Part shown: positions 40,701 through 52,378 of the stretch, one piece after another | Layout: the number at the start of each line of letters is the position of its first letter | Numbering within the stretch: position 1 is the first letter of the stretch | Assembly (NCBI GenBank): GCA_008692225.1 | Contig: VICG01000013.1 | Span: 1,426,001-1,490,000, forward strand | From: Monilinia fructicola | Lineage: Eukaryota > Ascomycota > Leotiomycetes > Helotiales > Sclerotiniaceae | Reading direction: 5' to 3' | DNA length: 64,000 nucleotides | Notes under the pieces: generated by a model | Told to the model about the DNA's origin: nothing | Seen by the model: the letters and a program-made list of their open reading frames with translations, nothing else | Database searches by the model: none | Made by a program: the position numbers and the translations under genes

Positions 40701-41860
40701 CGAGTATTCCTAGCGCATCGAGAGATATCTTTAGATATTCAAGGTAGAATCCATAATTTGCATCCCTTTGTCAGCAATAAGTACATTAACAATGCAGTCA
40801 ATAAAAAACTTTCATTTATGCTGCACATGCTGTGTTTCGTGTATAGAACTTGGGACTTCTCGGTCGGAGATGGACACAATCGCCGATTGATTGCGGCGCG
40901 ATGCTCGTAAGAGGTAGAAGAGGCCAGTCTATGGAGCATCAAGATAAAAGGATTGTATGAAAAATCCTGCAGGTGGACCAGTGACACATGCATTACCTTG
41001 GCTGCAGAAGGGCAAGACTTCTGCGAGTTTGGCAGGCAAAATGCTACTTCGTCTTCCAGTGATGGTTCAACAAGTGACTGCGGGGGTACAGTCAACCCAA
41101 ATTGGTCCGTATTCGAGATTAGATGCGTAAATATATCAGGAATGAATCCGTGCCTATTCGAAAATGTGATAACTGTTACAAAAGTGGGGTTTTGAATTCA
41201 ATTGTTGTTCTCTGCATCATGGAATCGAGTTCTGACTCTGAACTTCAGATGCTTCATGATGCCGAGATCCTAAATCGCCTCTTCGAATTTCATGAGTGGC
41301 ACTAGAATGGATTAGAAGCCACATCATTCTTACATGAATGAACTTCATTTCGGTTGGCTGCAGATGCGAACGGCCTCTATCTTTACTGCGCTCAGAAGCA
41401 GCAAAGCTTGCATAAGACTCATTTTGTGGAAGAGACCACATGAGTTTCGACAGAAATCTGCGATATTGGACTTCTCATCGATCCTTTCATACATTTCGGA
41501 CCGGGAAAAACGCCATTTCGTTTGTATGTATCGTCTTGGTGATCTAGGGTAACTGACGGTCTGGAAATTGCCGTAGCGCCATCGAAGTTTTCCAGGCTCC
41601 TCGAGACAAAATATATATCTAAATTCCTTCGTCTCTTTTCTTTCCGAAGGGCAGAATCTTCATTCAACTTTCTTCTGCCTTGATCATAGCCAAGCCTCAT
41701 TTGCGGGTTGAGAATTCGTACTGAACATCCAGACAAACAACTAAGCACCTCATACAGCCCTTCAAGCGCCCATCAAATCGCTCTGCTACCAGCGGGTAGC
41801 AAAAACAACTCCGAAATCTCTCTTGCTACCACCAGTAGGTAGCACCTCGACTTCAAAACT
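34741..41860. other. Long stretch without supported genes
   Basis: About 7.1 kb. A GC-richer part (35.1-36.25 kb) carries long Pro/Arg-rich overlapping frames on both strands (for example 35595-36233 minus), typical of composition-driven open frames. From 36.4 to 41.8 kb there are many 60-120 codon frames on both strands, notably a run of minus-strand frames between 39421 and 40382. In several places two or three overlapping frames look equally protein-like, so none can be chosen. I recognise no domain, transposase or RNA gene. A decayed gene in 39.4-40.4 kb cannot be excluded. Confidence 0.4.
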
Positions 41861-42287
41861 ATGAGTGGCTCCGGCGGAGGCTACTACAAATACAGATGTA
41901 AATACTGGTTGACATACAATTGTCCTCACTGGGTGTGGGTCAATAATGCGCCATGTGCATATTGTTTGGTAAGCCAGTCGGCAGTTGTAAATCTAGCAGG
42001 CTAACATGAACTAGGCAGACGGCAGGGATGACGAACATATCCCAGCATCTCAGTTTAAGATGTCAAGGGAGATTTGCGTACCAAAATTCGAAGACGGGAA
42101 CTTATACTATACGTTAATGGAGATTGTCGCATCGAGCGACTTTGACTACGGCTGGGTGGTGAAGGAGCCACCTAGCGCCGATTTTCCGACATCGACGGGG
42201 CCAAATGTACCCAACCTCACAGAAACTCATAGCAATCTAGCTCAGATCCCCAAAGAGCCGGTTGTTTCGACGCAAAAAGGTGACTGA
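41861..42287 (+). CDS. Small Cys-rich conserved fungal protein of unknown function
   Basis: Two exons, 41861-41968 and 42015-42287, with a 46-bp GTAAGC...ACTAG intron whose branch-like GCTAACA lies just before the acceptor. The product is 126 residues. The first ~36 residues hold four cysteines (in YKYRCKYW, YNCPHW and PCAYCL) with conserved aromatic spacing, suggesting a small zinc-binding knuckle. The remainder is acidic and disordered-looking, ending in KGD. I believe I have seen this N-terminal pattern (SGSGGGYYKYRCKY) in other filamentous ascomycetes, but I attach no function. It is too short, and spliced too early, to be seen as one open frame. Confidence 0.7.
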
Positions 42288-45200
42288 AACCACATTCAAA
42301 GGATAACTTCCTCGGACCTTTCACTTTCCGTCACTTTCTCTGGGATTTCTTTTGTCCGTCACGATTATTGCTTTGGCTTGGTGGTAAAGATTGTTTATCT
42401 GATGATTTCTCTTCACATAATGGCGGTTTACAGTGGTGGTCAATGACGGAAAAGTTGGAAAAGTTGGAAAAAGTTGAGAATGAAATTATGAGTTTTCTTG
42501 TCGGAAATCTGGCGCAACCTCTCATATGCGGCTTAATTTTTTGTTGATCTTTCACACTTGCTCAGTCTCGTATGGAAAGAGCTTTAAGTTTTCCATAAAG
42601 ATTGTGATTAGGGTGTGAGAAAGTCTGTAGCACAGATTCTTGACGTAATATCAAATTACACAGAATGGTGTGTGTTGCATATCTCGAGTTTCTTCATACA
42701 TATGATCTGTGATATATTTGGAAGCGCAGATAACTGCACAGGTAGGTGGCAAAGGATAATTCAGATAGGAGATTCTCGGGCACAATGACAATAAATGAGG
42801 TAGTGCCACGGAGGATGGAGAGAACTTTTGCGTCCTTGCATGATCGATGCTACAATACAACATTGCAATGCCTGTCTTGTTGAATGACAAGCTTTCTTTT
42901 CGGAAGGCAATAGAGATTCGGGACATTAAGGGAACATGGTTCTGAATTCGGTTAGCTTTTGCCTCTTTTGGTGAACTCAACATTCACCTACTTTGAGCCA
43001 TTCCCGCCAATTATTTCACGATCAATAAATGAACCTTCGAAAAGGATACATTTTCATTATCAACTTTGTAAGAAACACTGAAACTAATCCTTGGTCTTGG
43101 AAGTAGAAGTGATGTATCGGTATAACAAGAGTGAAAATTGATGAGAGTGTTTGATCATGCCTAGGTGACTCCAATTCTGTTGAAGTTGTTTGTGGACCAT
43201 TGTAGGTCACGTGTAAATCTTCCATGCCAGCTAGTCCAAAATTAGTAAGGCTTATGATCTCGGTTAGCTCCTTTCCCAACATCACTTCATTCAAACTTCG
43301 TTCCTTCCATGTTGATGTCTTGCGTCCCGGTTTGAAAGACTTACTAGGTACTAATTACCATATCCGTAGATTTATAGAAATATCTTTTTCTTATCGTCAT
43401 CCTTCCTTTCTTCTTTGCTCCCTAACCCTAACATGAATTTCTATTCCCACGTTAAGAATATCCGAATGAAATCCAAGGGGTGCATTCTGAATAACACTCA
43501 GTGATAACGCCAGTACTCGAGGAGAGTATCCAGTATACTTACCGAGTACTTTCGTGACTAGGTAAGGATATGTAAGGAGCACTGCTCAACGGGTAATTGA
43601 ATATTGAATACGATACCCTTTCTCCAATGGCAATCCGTGGAAACTTTCATTAGTATGTCTACAGAAAATCAATGGTGGGAGAAGTTGTGCGCTTTGCAAA
43701 GCTGTGGACAGCGTCATGCTTCATTCGTTTAAGTACATCAGAGCTCGAGGCAGGAAGGCTATCACTATTTTCTTCACATCTACTTCACCTCGTTGAACTT
43801 AGATCGATGGTTTGGCGATGTGGTTACAGATAGTCAACACGTGATTCTCGCCATTAAATTTTGAACTATGAGACAGTTCTTGATTGGTTCAACCACTTTT
43901 GATAAGTCCCGAGGTCCATTACATCCATCCATATGGATATGGTTTTATTACTGTATTCTCATTTGCATAAACGAGGTGGGAGAGGATCAACCACAAGATA
44001 GCCTCACGTGATTGATGTACATTCCTCCCACCAGCCATTTTGACACCACGATGAAGATGGTCAATTTTTGTGCGATCTTCATATAGAGAACAGCAGCCAA
44101 AGCTCTTTCGTTCTAGATAAAGATAGAAGGATTCCTGATATTTCAAGGCTCTATGAGTTCGAGATTCACAGGTTGTGATTCTGGCTGTTGCAGTTCTTGA
44201 TTCGAATTCGAAGCTGTTTCTTACACACAAATGGTACTTTTGCTCTTTCCTCATTGACAGGTCTACTCCAATCTGAGCCATTGCTATGTCATGACTATTT
44301 CAGCGCCAATTACTAATCGTTCTTTCTTATATATCATGGATAAGAGTATGATATAAGTAAGGTGATGGTGATGGTGGTGGTGGTGGTGATGGTCATAGTC
44401 ATGGTCATGGTGATTGCTTCCTTTTCCCTTCCCCTTTCCCTTTCCCTTTCCCTTTCCTTTTCCCTTTCCTTTTCCACTCCCACTCCCACTCCCACTCCCA
44501 CTCTCACTCCCACTTCCACTTCCGCTTCCTCGGTTCCATACCACGAAAACTCTTTTCCTTCAAATATCAACATCACTCCCTTCAATTACAGCTTTTGCTG
44601 CTGATTGAGATCGATCATTCATTCGCACATCATTGGACCCCTTCCTCCACCAGAGTTGTTCTCTGTGTCTTGCTACTCCTTTCATAACTCTCGTTATTTC
44701 CCTTCAACCACATCAACGTTGTTAACATTGCGCTTTCAGCTTTCGTAAAAGAATTGTGTCTGATTTCGCACTGCCTTCATTCTATTGTACTCCTAGTAAG
44801 TTTGATCATTACTATTCTCTTCAATTTGGTTTGAGTGAGCAGGATTTCAAGGGGAGGAACAAGAAATTGAATCAAGATCAGAGAAGAGTGATTCTGGCTG
44901 CTTGGATGACAACGACCTATATCCAATGGCCATGAAGATGAAGATGAAGACGATGGCACATCATTCCTTTGGGAGGTTAACATTTTAATCATGCCGAGGT
45001 TCCAACAATCTATCTTGGAAGGATGTTTATAAATTACCCCACTTTCCCTCAAGTTGGCTGATCTGTTTTGAAATATCATCTGCCCATAATTCACCTGAAG
45101 CTTTTGATTCACTGACCTTTTGTCTGATTCGGACTTTAGCTACGAGTTTTGAAAAGAATCCAATACTTGAACGACAACGAGAAAGAAAGAAACGAGCAAA

Positions 45201-45519
45201 CAAACAAATAAACAAACAAAAGAAAGCAATCAATCAACCATTCAATCAATCAATCAATCAATCAACTCAAAACTCCAAATACCTCCTAAGAAACAAAATC
45301 TCAATTCTCGTCAATATATCAATCGATTCCATTCTGCGATTTGTTTTCGCTGCATAACTCACTCAATTGATCGAGATTATTTACGAAAACATACCCCTTC
45401 TTCCTCGACTATACACTCTCTTCTCTCTCACTTCTCACTTACGTCGCGGATCACAAGGGAAAGCTGAAGATCGATACCTACCGCGGTATTTGGCAACTCA
45501 GTCTATCCATAGTCGTGTG
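42288..45519. other. Intergenic region with a pyrimidine minisatellite and leader sequences
   Basis: No supported gene. It includes an interstitial CCCTAACCCTAAC at about 43420-43432 and the simple-repeat cluster at 44.36-44.52 kb. A CAATCAATCAATC run (about 45228-45262) and CT-rich DNA precede the start at 45520 and probably form the promoter and leader of the downstream gene. Frames such as 43919-44281 (minus) lack motifs. Confidence 0.45.
44357..44522. repeat. Compound GGTGAT / CCCTTT / CACTCC microsatellite
   Basis: Three adjoining short tandem arrays: TGGTGATGG, then CCCTTTCC hexamers, then CCCACT hexamers. They generate open frames on both strands that are not genes. Confidence 0.9.
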
Positions 45520-48500
45520 ATGACTTCTCTCGAAGTGAAAAACATGAAGAGTCTTCACTATTCGATTGATCAATTGCTTGATCTAAGAAGATCCCTCCCG
45601 ATCATTGCTTGCCTTATCAACAACATCAACAAGCACCCTGATATTGGTCAGTAATCCCTCGATCTTATTTTATTTGATGAGATTTGATTTCATCTTCATT
45701 CACCTTCATTCACCTTCATTCACCATCACGCAATCATTAAACTAATAAATTCTGCAGTCGCCATATTCACTCTTCCTGAGCAAGCATTTCGAAATCCCCA
45801 CACTTACTCTTGTTTGACTGCAACCCTCTTCAAACAACAAAAATATACACGCCCTGAAAGTACAACACGTCGCGGAGAATCTTCTTCCTCTTCGTCTCAA
45901 TCAATGCGCAGTCAAGGAAGTTGGTGCCTTCGTCAACATTCCAACTTCGAATCTCGCCGCACCTTTGATAATCAAATCCAACCACATTCTGCACCAACTA
46001 GTGTAGCTTTGCATCAGGCTGAAAATTTTCGAAGATTTTATAGAGCCGTCGTTTCTCCAACCCACGTACGAGTTACTGCAGGTGGTCGCATAGTCCCAAA
46101 CACGCGAGCAATGGCACCCCCATTATTTGAGCCTAATGGTGAAAAGTATCCATCAGACTCCCCTCAACAAGCTAAAGATAGCGAAAAAACTGAGCATAAC
46201 CGAACTGTCAGCAACGCTGCTGGTGATTCTCAAGGATCCTTAATTCCTGTCAATACACAAGGTCCACCTGTGTTTCACCCTGCCTTGCCTGGTTCTTTCC
46301 TGCCACCTTACGGTTATCTCCCGCAAGGTGTCGCAAATATTCCTGTACCGCATTTTGGTCACCCAGGTAATCCTCAGTTTCCTCAACAAGTCGTCAATGG
46401 TAATGAAAGCTCGTCCTCCTCCTTGCAACCAGTCCGAGTCTCTCATCCTGGTCAATTTGATCCTACTCGCCCATACATGATGATCAATAACCAAATGTGC
46501 TTTCCTACCTCGGCCTTTCCTCAACCCCCCAACGGATTTCCTCCTGGATTGGTGGGCAACTCACCATTTGGCCCGCCTATGTTGGGTGGACCTCCAGGAC
46601 ACCATATGGCACATCCGATTCATGGATCTATCCCATTTGCAATGCCCCCCGGAAACTTCCCAGGTCCTATTATGCAACCAAATGGTCAATTGTTTTCAAT
46701 GATGCCACATCAAGGCCTTGCACAACAAACTTCAATGACTCCAATACTCCCATTGCAATTAGCCTCTACCGAACAGACTCTTCAACAACATCGAGATCAT
46801 CTTACGATGCTAGAAGGTCATATCTCTCGCCATTCGTTGCAAGCAGTTCCTTACTGGGCAACTCAGCGCCAAATGCTTATGGGAGAGATTGCTAGGATGA
46901 CAAGTTTGCTTCAGTCTGAGCGCAATAATTCAGGCAGTGCTCAAGCTGAACAAGGTCAATCTCAAACTTCTGTGGATATTGGTGGCTCTCTTGATGCTCT
47001 AAACTAGCAGCAACGAGGCGCAAAGTCCAGTAGTTGCTAGCTCGAATGCAAGCACCATTGTGCCCAGCCAGGAACCTCTGATTCCTCATGTAAATTCAGT
47101 ACCCCACACCACACGAGATGCTGATTCACCAACTGTCAAACAGGCTGCTACTTCCAAGGTTGGACCTGGATCTCGATTACCCGCCACAGCAGCAATGGCG
47201 CCACCGTTCCAACCTCGCGGTTGCCGCTTAGACCTCAGTGCTGCTGAAGTGGGAGGAATTTGCTAAGGTTACGGATCCACGCCCTGGAGGTCGAACATCA
47301 CCCCCAGCAACACCGGAAAAAATACAGCTCAAAGACTCGCTCGACTTATGGGAAATTGTCAGACACGATGGGAAGATTCTGCCGCAGGTTTCTAGCATGA
47401 TAAGCATGCCAAGATCACAAACAATGCCAGTTCAACAATTTCAATCTCATGCAGCTTCCATGCCAAGTTCTTCGAAGATCCGATACTCATCCTCATTCTG
47501 TTACACAGATGGCACCGATGGCTTATGGTCCTATTGTGAACTCAAGCAGTATAGGCACGCAGTCTTATGGAAGAATGCATACTCAGAGCCATGATCCCGA
47601 GAGGTTCCTCGCCCAAAAAGAATACTTGGAAATTCAGCAAACAATCTTTCAAACCATGTCTCTTCTACCCGCCAAGTGCCAAGACTTGATGCTGGTAGAC
47701 AGAGTGCCATGCCTACTTCACCTGTTCGTGGTAACCATAACAATCACCACACGTTCACCACGAATGAATATCTCACCAAATGCCAATCAATGTTCCTCCC
47801 TATATGCAACGAAAAACAGGTGTGACAAAGTATGCGTCGCCATGGACCAGCCCTGTGCGTAACTCTGTTAGTCACAATGCTCTCGATACTCGGGCAAGAT
47901 CCAACAGACCAGTTCCGCCTTTTAATTTGACTACCCAGTCTGTCATCGATGAGTCTGTTACTGGTGCTCATGGAAATTCATCTGCTAATCATGTTGAGAA
48001 CCCTCGTGGAATTTCTGCTGATACCCAAGGACTTGACTTACTTGCCAACGTGTTTGCAGAGACTCCTCAGAAGTATTTGAACTCAGAAAAACAGTCTGGA
48101 GTACTTCAAGGACACCAGCGCAATCACAATTCAGCTATTGAACAAATCACAGAATCTGAGTCATTGAATCGTAACGATCTGGGTGCTATTTTCGCGTCAG
48201 AGGACCGAGATGAACCTGCGCGACCTCCAAATCCCGCTGCTGTCCGTCAGCATACATCTGAGGATCTAGCTGTTGTTTTTTGCTTCGGAAGAACCACATG
48301 CACTAACCCCAAGACAAGTGACAAAATCTGCAAGTGGTGGCGAATTGACGCACAAACACCTCAGTGATATATTCGCTTCGAATGAAACAGATACATCAGC
48401 ATCCTCTTACAAGGCTGAGCAACCTCCCACTCCTGTTAACAACCGACCACACACATCTGAGGATTTTAGGCATCGTCTTTGCTTCCAATGATCCACGTGC

Positions 48501-49324
48501 ATCAGCGGCCAAGCGAATCACAAAACCCGCTAGTGCCCCCTCGCTGACACATGAAGATCTTGGTGATGTTTTTGCTTCAGATAAACCACAAGCATCAACA
48601 CCTTCCCAGACAAAACAGAATTCAAGTATCCGACCACATACATCTGCGGATTTGGGTGGTATATTTGCGTCAAACTCTCCAATCAAGAGAAACCAAGGCA
48701 CTGTCACACCGACATATATGAATGGTGATGATGTCGATGATAACAAGAGTATTGGATCATGGACTAGGCGTGCAGAGAATCGGGCATCAACAAGTACTCA
48801 GTCGGGGTAATGAGAAAGAGAAATTTTGATTTTCACACCAAAAACTCAAGATGGTTCTCCAAAGAGTAAATCCAGCTTCATTGAACGTCTTAGATTTACA
48901 AGCAGGTATTTAGTATAATCTTTCTGGAAGGGTGCCTACTAAGAGTCTATAGTGCCGTACAAAAGAATCAAATCTTGAAGAAATTTGCTAAATCTTCAAC
49001 CTGCAACTCATTCAGCCGTTGCTGCAACCTGCGCATGTTTCTTCAGCCAATGCTCAAGGTATTGTGCCTCTTCAGAATCGTGGCTCGGCAGCTGCATCTC
49101 TCGCTCCTGCAATGGTTAGCATGATTGCTACCAGTAAGCACCCTATGGTTACCTCACCCCGAGGTATTGCCAGCCCAAGCACACCAGAGAATCGTTCGCG
49201 TACTCGTCTCAGTCAATCTTTCCATCGCTCTCCAGAGCATTTGGGAAATGAGGACTACCTTGATTGCTTGAAAGAGATTGCTCGTCATACATCTCTGAAG
49301 CGAAGTCAAGCTGAAAATGAATGA
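45520..49324 (+). pseudogene. Long low-complexity protein with an N-terminal eIF4E-binding motif; frame interrupted by about seven indels
   Basis: Exon 1 is 45520-45646. A 111-bp intron (GTCAGT...CTGCAG, branch ACTAAT) leads into 45758 onward. Residues ~12-24 read HYSIDQLLDLRRS, an exact YxxxxL-hydrophobic eIF4E-binding consensus with the LLDL context seen in 4E-T-type proteins. A Ser-, Pro-, Gln- and Asn-rich region follows (45.8-47.0 kb), with a predicted helix around STEQTLQQHRDHLTMLEGHI. At 48.03-48.68 kb a peptide repeat (HTSEDLxxVFAS) recurs about every 32 residues. The C-terminus ends near DCLKEIARHTSLKRS. Frame shifts lie near 47000 (extra A in AAA), 47245, 47470, 47650, 47770, 48275 (six T instead of five) and 48464 (extra T), with more disorder at 48.8-49.0 kb, where an intron ending in TTCAG at ~49015 is likely. 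Reading continues convincingly after each break. Intact length would be about 1150-1200 residues. It could be an intact gene with a poor consensus. Confidence 0.65.
48029..48680 (+). repeat. Coding tandem repeat, consensus H-T-x-x-D-L-x-x-[IV]-F-A-S
   Basis: Six clear units plus one weaker (GLDLLANVFAE at 48029) begin at about 48171, 48251, 48345, 48449, 48542 and 48635, spaced 85-105 bp. The cores are NDLGAIFAS, EDLAVVFAS, KHLSDIFAS, EDLGIVFAS, EDLGDVFAS and ADLGGIFAS. Inter-core linkers are Pro/Ala/Ser/Lys-rich and variable. Two of the gene's frameshifts fall inside T runs of this repeat. Confidence 0.75.
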
Positions 49325-51015
49325 AGTTACTTTGGGGCATCTTATCATTCACAAGCTGTAGCCTAAACACCAGCCCAAAGTCTCATATTTGCAACTTCCA
49401 GCATGGTCATAGTTTCTTTATCTGCATGGCATGGTAGTCTTTGACATCACCCACAGGTATTGGAGATTATACTGTATCAGAAACGCACCTTCTTGTATTG
49501 ATGGCATGATTGCATTTGATAACAATCCGCTATACTTGTATCTGAGGATTTCAAACCCACTTATGCTAGTAATGGCCTTTCGTATCTTTGCATTTCTGCT
49601 GTTACATTCCCACTTTTTGTTTCAATTATTTGACCGAGCACACACAAGTTTCTTTTTTGTAGGATTATTTGGGCACTGAGCTTTCCTTCTTTTCAATATG
49701 GGATATGGCTTTCTCTTTTACGGGCGATATGAATTTAGTGGATGGTTTTATGAATGATATGGTGGAAAAGAATGGACAAAAGGAGTGAACACTATGGTCG
49801 AGCGAGGCTCTGTGGTTTCATTTCTGATACGATTACGCTACATAATTTTCTTTTTTTTCCCTTTGCAGAGCGTTTCTCGGTCGATAATGATGTGGAGATT
49901 TGCCAGGTGGGTGAAGACAACATTTGCATTCTTGTTTCATAGGTCAATAAAAATTATCATGTAAATCTTAAATGTAATATGATGTGATGTATGGTGACGA
50001 TGGGTAGAGTATGTTATCCTCAGAACTAGCTAGTTTGATACTACAACTAATTAGTTCTTAGACAAGATATGGCAATAGCCTTAGTAGTATCGAAGTGCTA
50101 CCTAGGCAACACCAAGTGCTCATACCTATAAAGTATAGTGATCTCTCTAACATCCTCCAACTCCAAACCCCCATCCATACCCCCGTGTACGTTTACCTAT
50201 TCATCGCCCTCCCAAATTTCTCCCACCACGCAACCAAAAGTCACATTCATATTTATATCCATATCGAGAAAGAATATCTAACAATCATGGAAAAATACAA
50301 GGTTCGATCGGAATTGAAGGTCGTTGTCAAAATGAGTGTTCGATGGGCTGGCTATCCGGATCTTGATATCGTGAGTGTTTGGTGGATTGTTGTTTTTTGG
50401 GGGGGGGGATTTTTGTGTGGATTTTGTGTGTGGATGTGGATGTGGAGATTGTGTGGGTGTGGATCTTTGTGGGGGGGAGAGAGGAGGTGAGGGGGGAGGG
50501 GTGAGGGAAGGGAGGGTAGATGTTGGTGTTTTTTTTTTTTTGGGGGGGCTTTTTGGAGATTGGGTTGGGTTGGTTGGATGTGGGGTTGAAGGGGTTTGAG
50601 GGTGAGAGTTTTGGGATTTTGGGGATGGGGATGGGGATGAGGTTGATGAGGTTGATGGATCGTGAGGGGCTGGTGTATTGTAGACATTTCAACTCCACTA
50701 TTATCGCTGCGTCCGTCTAAAGTGGGTCTGATTACTCGTGCGAAGTTGGCAGCGATGCCGTGAATTCATAGATAGATCTCTGTCTGTAGATATACATGGT
50801 GCTGTACATTTTTCATTTACATGTAGCTGCCGGCACATGACCCCAACTCTATCCCATCATCCTATATCTCAACGCCGCAAATGCCAATATCCTAAACGTC
50901 CCAACGGCAAACACAAAACACAAAACACAAAACACAAAACACAAAACACAAAAACACAAAACACAAAACACAAAACACAAAACACAAAACACAAAGCACA
51001 AAGCACGTACCATCC
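49325..51015. other. Intergenic DNA, possible micro-gene at 50286
   Basis: A short frame starting at 50286 (MEKYKVRSELKVVV, then KMSVRWAGYPDLDI) ends at a GTGAGT. It could splice across a very G-rich ~313-bp stretch to TTGTAG at about 50683 and stop after 15 more codons, but the intron would be far longer and G-richer than any other here. I do not call it. The G-rich block (50.39-50.65 kb) and the ACAAAAC array (50.91-51.01 kb) account for the other open frames. Confidence 0.35.
50912..51005. repeat. ACAAAAC heptamer array
   Basis: About 13 tandem copies of a 7-bp unit (ACACAAA) with two single-base variants. It lies immediately downstream of the GT25 gene's stop codon. Confidence 0.9.
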
Positions 51016-52378
51016 TTACCACTGGGTAGAATAATCCTGTCGACCCACAATCATGTGCTCCAGATTTAACCTCGCACTCCAGACAATCATATCCGTGGCG
51101 CCCGTCTCTCTCGTGCCCTCCGCACCCCCCTCCCCAAAACTATTAATATCGCTATCCTTGTTCTTCGCCCGCCGGCCGGTGATGCTGGAAGAGTTGCGGC
51201 TCCACGGAGTAACATTTCATATCCAGATAGCCATCGCGACAGAGGAACGCGAGGGCGTTATCGACCGCGAGGTTCACTCCCCCCTTGACGGCGAGCGCCA
51301 TGAGGATCTTCTGGGCGCCGCGATAGGACACGCCGTAGCCGAAGGTGCAGATGGGGGCGCCGGCCTTGTGGACGATTCGTGTGTTTTCGGGGTAGTCTGC
51401 CAGGGCCTTGAGCCATGTCTGGGCGGATTTCGGGGCGACGGTCTCGTCTTCCTTGATGATGTAGACGTCGTCTTTTGGGGGGGCGTCCTGGTCCTTGTGG
51501 AGGGTGGAGGGGAGTACGTCGCCGCAGTGGCCGGGCCAGAGGATGTCCCAGTCGTCGCCGTAGGGTGAGTGTTGGCGTTGTTGGAGGGGGATGTGCGATA
51601 GTGTGCGGATTCCTCGCGCGTACTCGGGGAGTTGGTTGAGGAGTCGGATGTCCCAGTCCACGTCATCTTCCATGATGAAGGCTGAGGCCAGGTTGTTTTC
51701 TATGATTCTGCATGGAACGGTGGGTGAGCTTAAATGGTAGTAGATAGATATGGGGGAAAGTTATGGCATGCACGTACCGACGGATTATATTCATATGACC
51801 CCGCCAAGAACCGAGTGCCCCGTCTTTTAAGTCAAGCCCCTATGCCCAAGCGTTAGTTATGGTACTAGCTCCTCGGTGGGGCAGATGGTGGATGCTGTTG
51901 TGGATTTCGAGGCTAATATCACATACCGGTGGCCGAGCCTTGTCAGAAACATGTTCTCCTAGCATTCCATCTACAAATTCTACTTGGAAACCTGTCAATG
52001 AAGCAGACAAGACCATGGCATCTCGTTTGTCTGAGCGCTCCGGTAGTCCAATAACGAACACTCTCTCAAACTAGATTGTTCTTGCGTCAGCAAGACACGA
52101 ATATCCATCGAACGTGGGGGAAAAGAAGCACATACACCAAGAGTCGCATTGCTGGCTCGACCTATCTCCGAAGTCGTATCGGCCGGCTTGAGTCTCGTAC
52201 CCGAAGTAGCGGAAGCATAGTTGCGATGTTCAGGCGATATAGGGGTTTTATCCGAATAGTCTAGCCAATTTGAAGAGGCTGTGGATGATTCTTGACGAGA
52301 TTGCAGAGACAGAAAAAGAACGAAGGTGAGAGCGACACAAGCGCCGATGATGTACGGCCTAGAGGTTGAGGTAATCAT
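51016..52378 (-). CDS. GT25-family glycosyltransferase, Golgi type II membrane protein; one apparent 3' frameshift
   Basis: Exons on the minus strand are 52378-52136, 52070-51927, 51839-51778 and 51707-51016. All junctions are in phase (GTATGT, GTATGT and GTACGT donors). Residues ~9-26 form a single membrane anchor, followed by a Ser-rich stem. The GT25 catalytic region starts FERVFVIGLPERSDKRDAM and continues with FVDGMLGEH, KDGALGSWRGHMNI and the acidic EDDVDWD (DxD-like). Further motifs are WDILWPGHCG and GYGVSYRGAQKIL. Near 51166 the frame shifts inside RPAG: one base appears extra, after which KNKDSDINSFGEGG and a typical GT25 C-terminus run to a stop at 51016. Restored length is 379 residues. 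As printed, translation stops about 45 residues early at 51152. GT25 enzymes transfer galactose or related sugars to glycans; the exact acceptor is unknown. Confidence 0.88.

Noticed and set aside
44284..44608. Overlapping open frames encoding Gly-Ser-Lys or Pro-Phe-Leu repeats
   Set aside because: All are translations of the compound microsatellite, on both strands, with no flanking conserved sequence.
50286..50730. A micro-gene starting MEKYKVRSELK
   Set aside because: It needs a ~313-bp G-rich intron and ends after 15 more codons. There is no recognised family and no second line of support.
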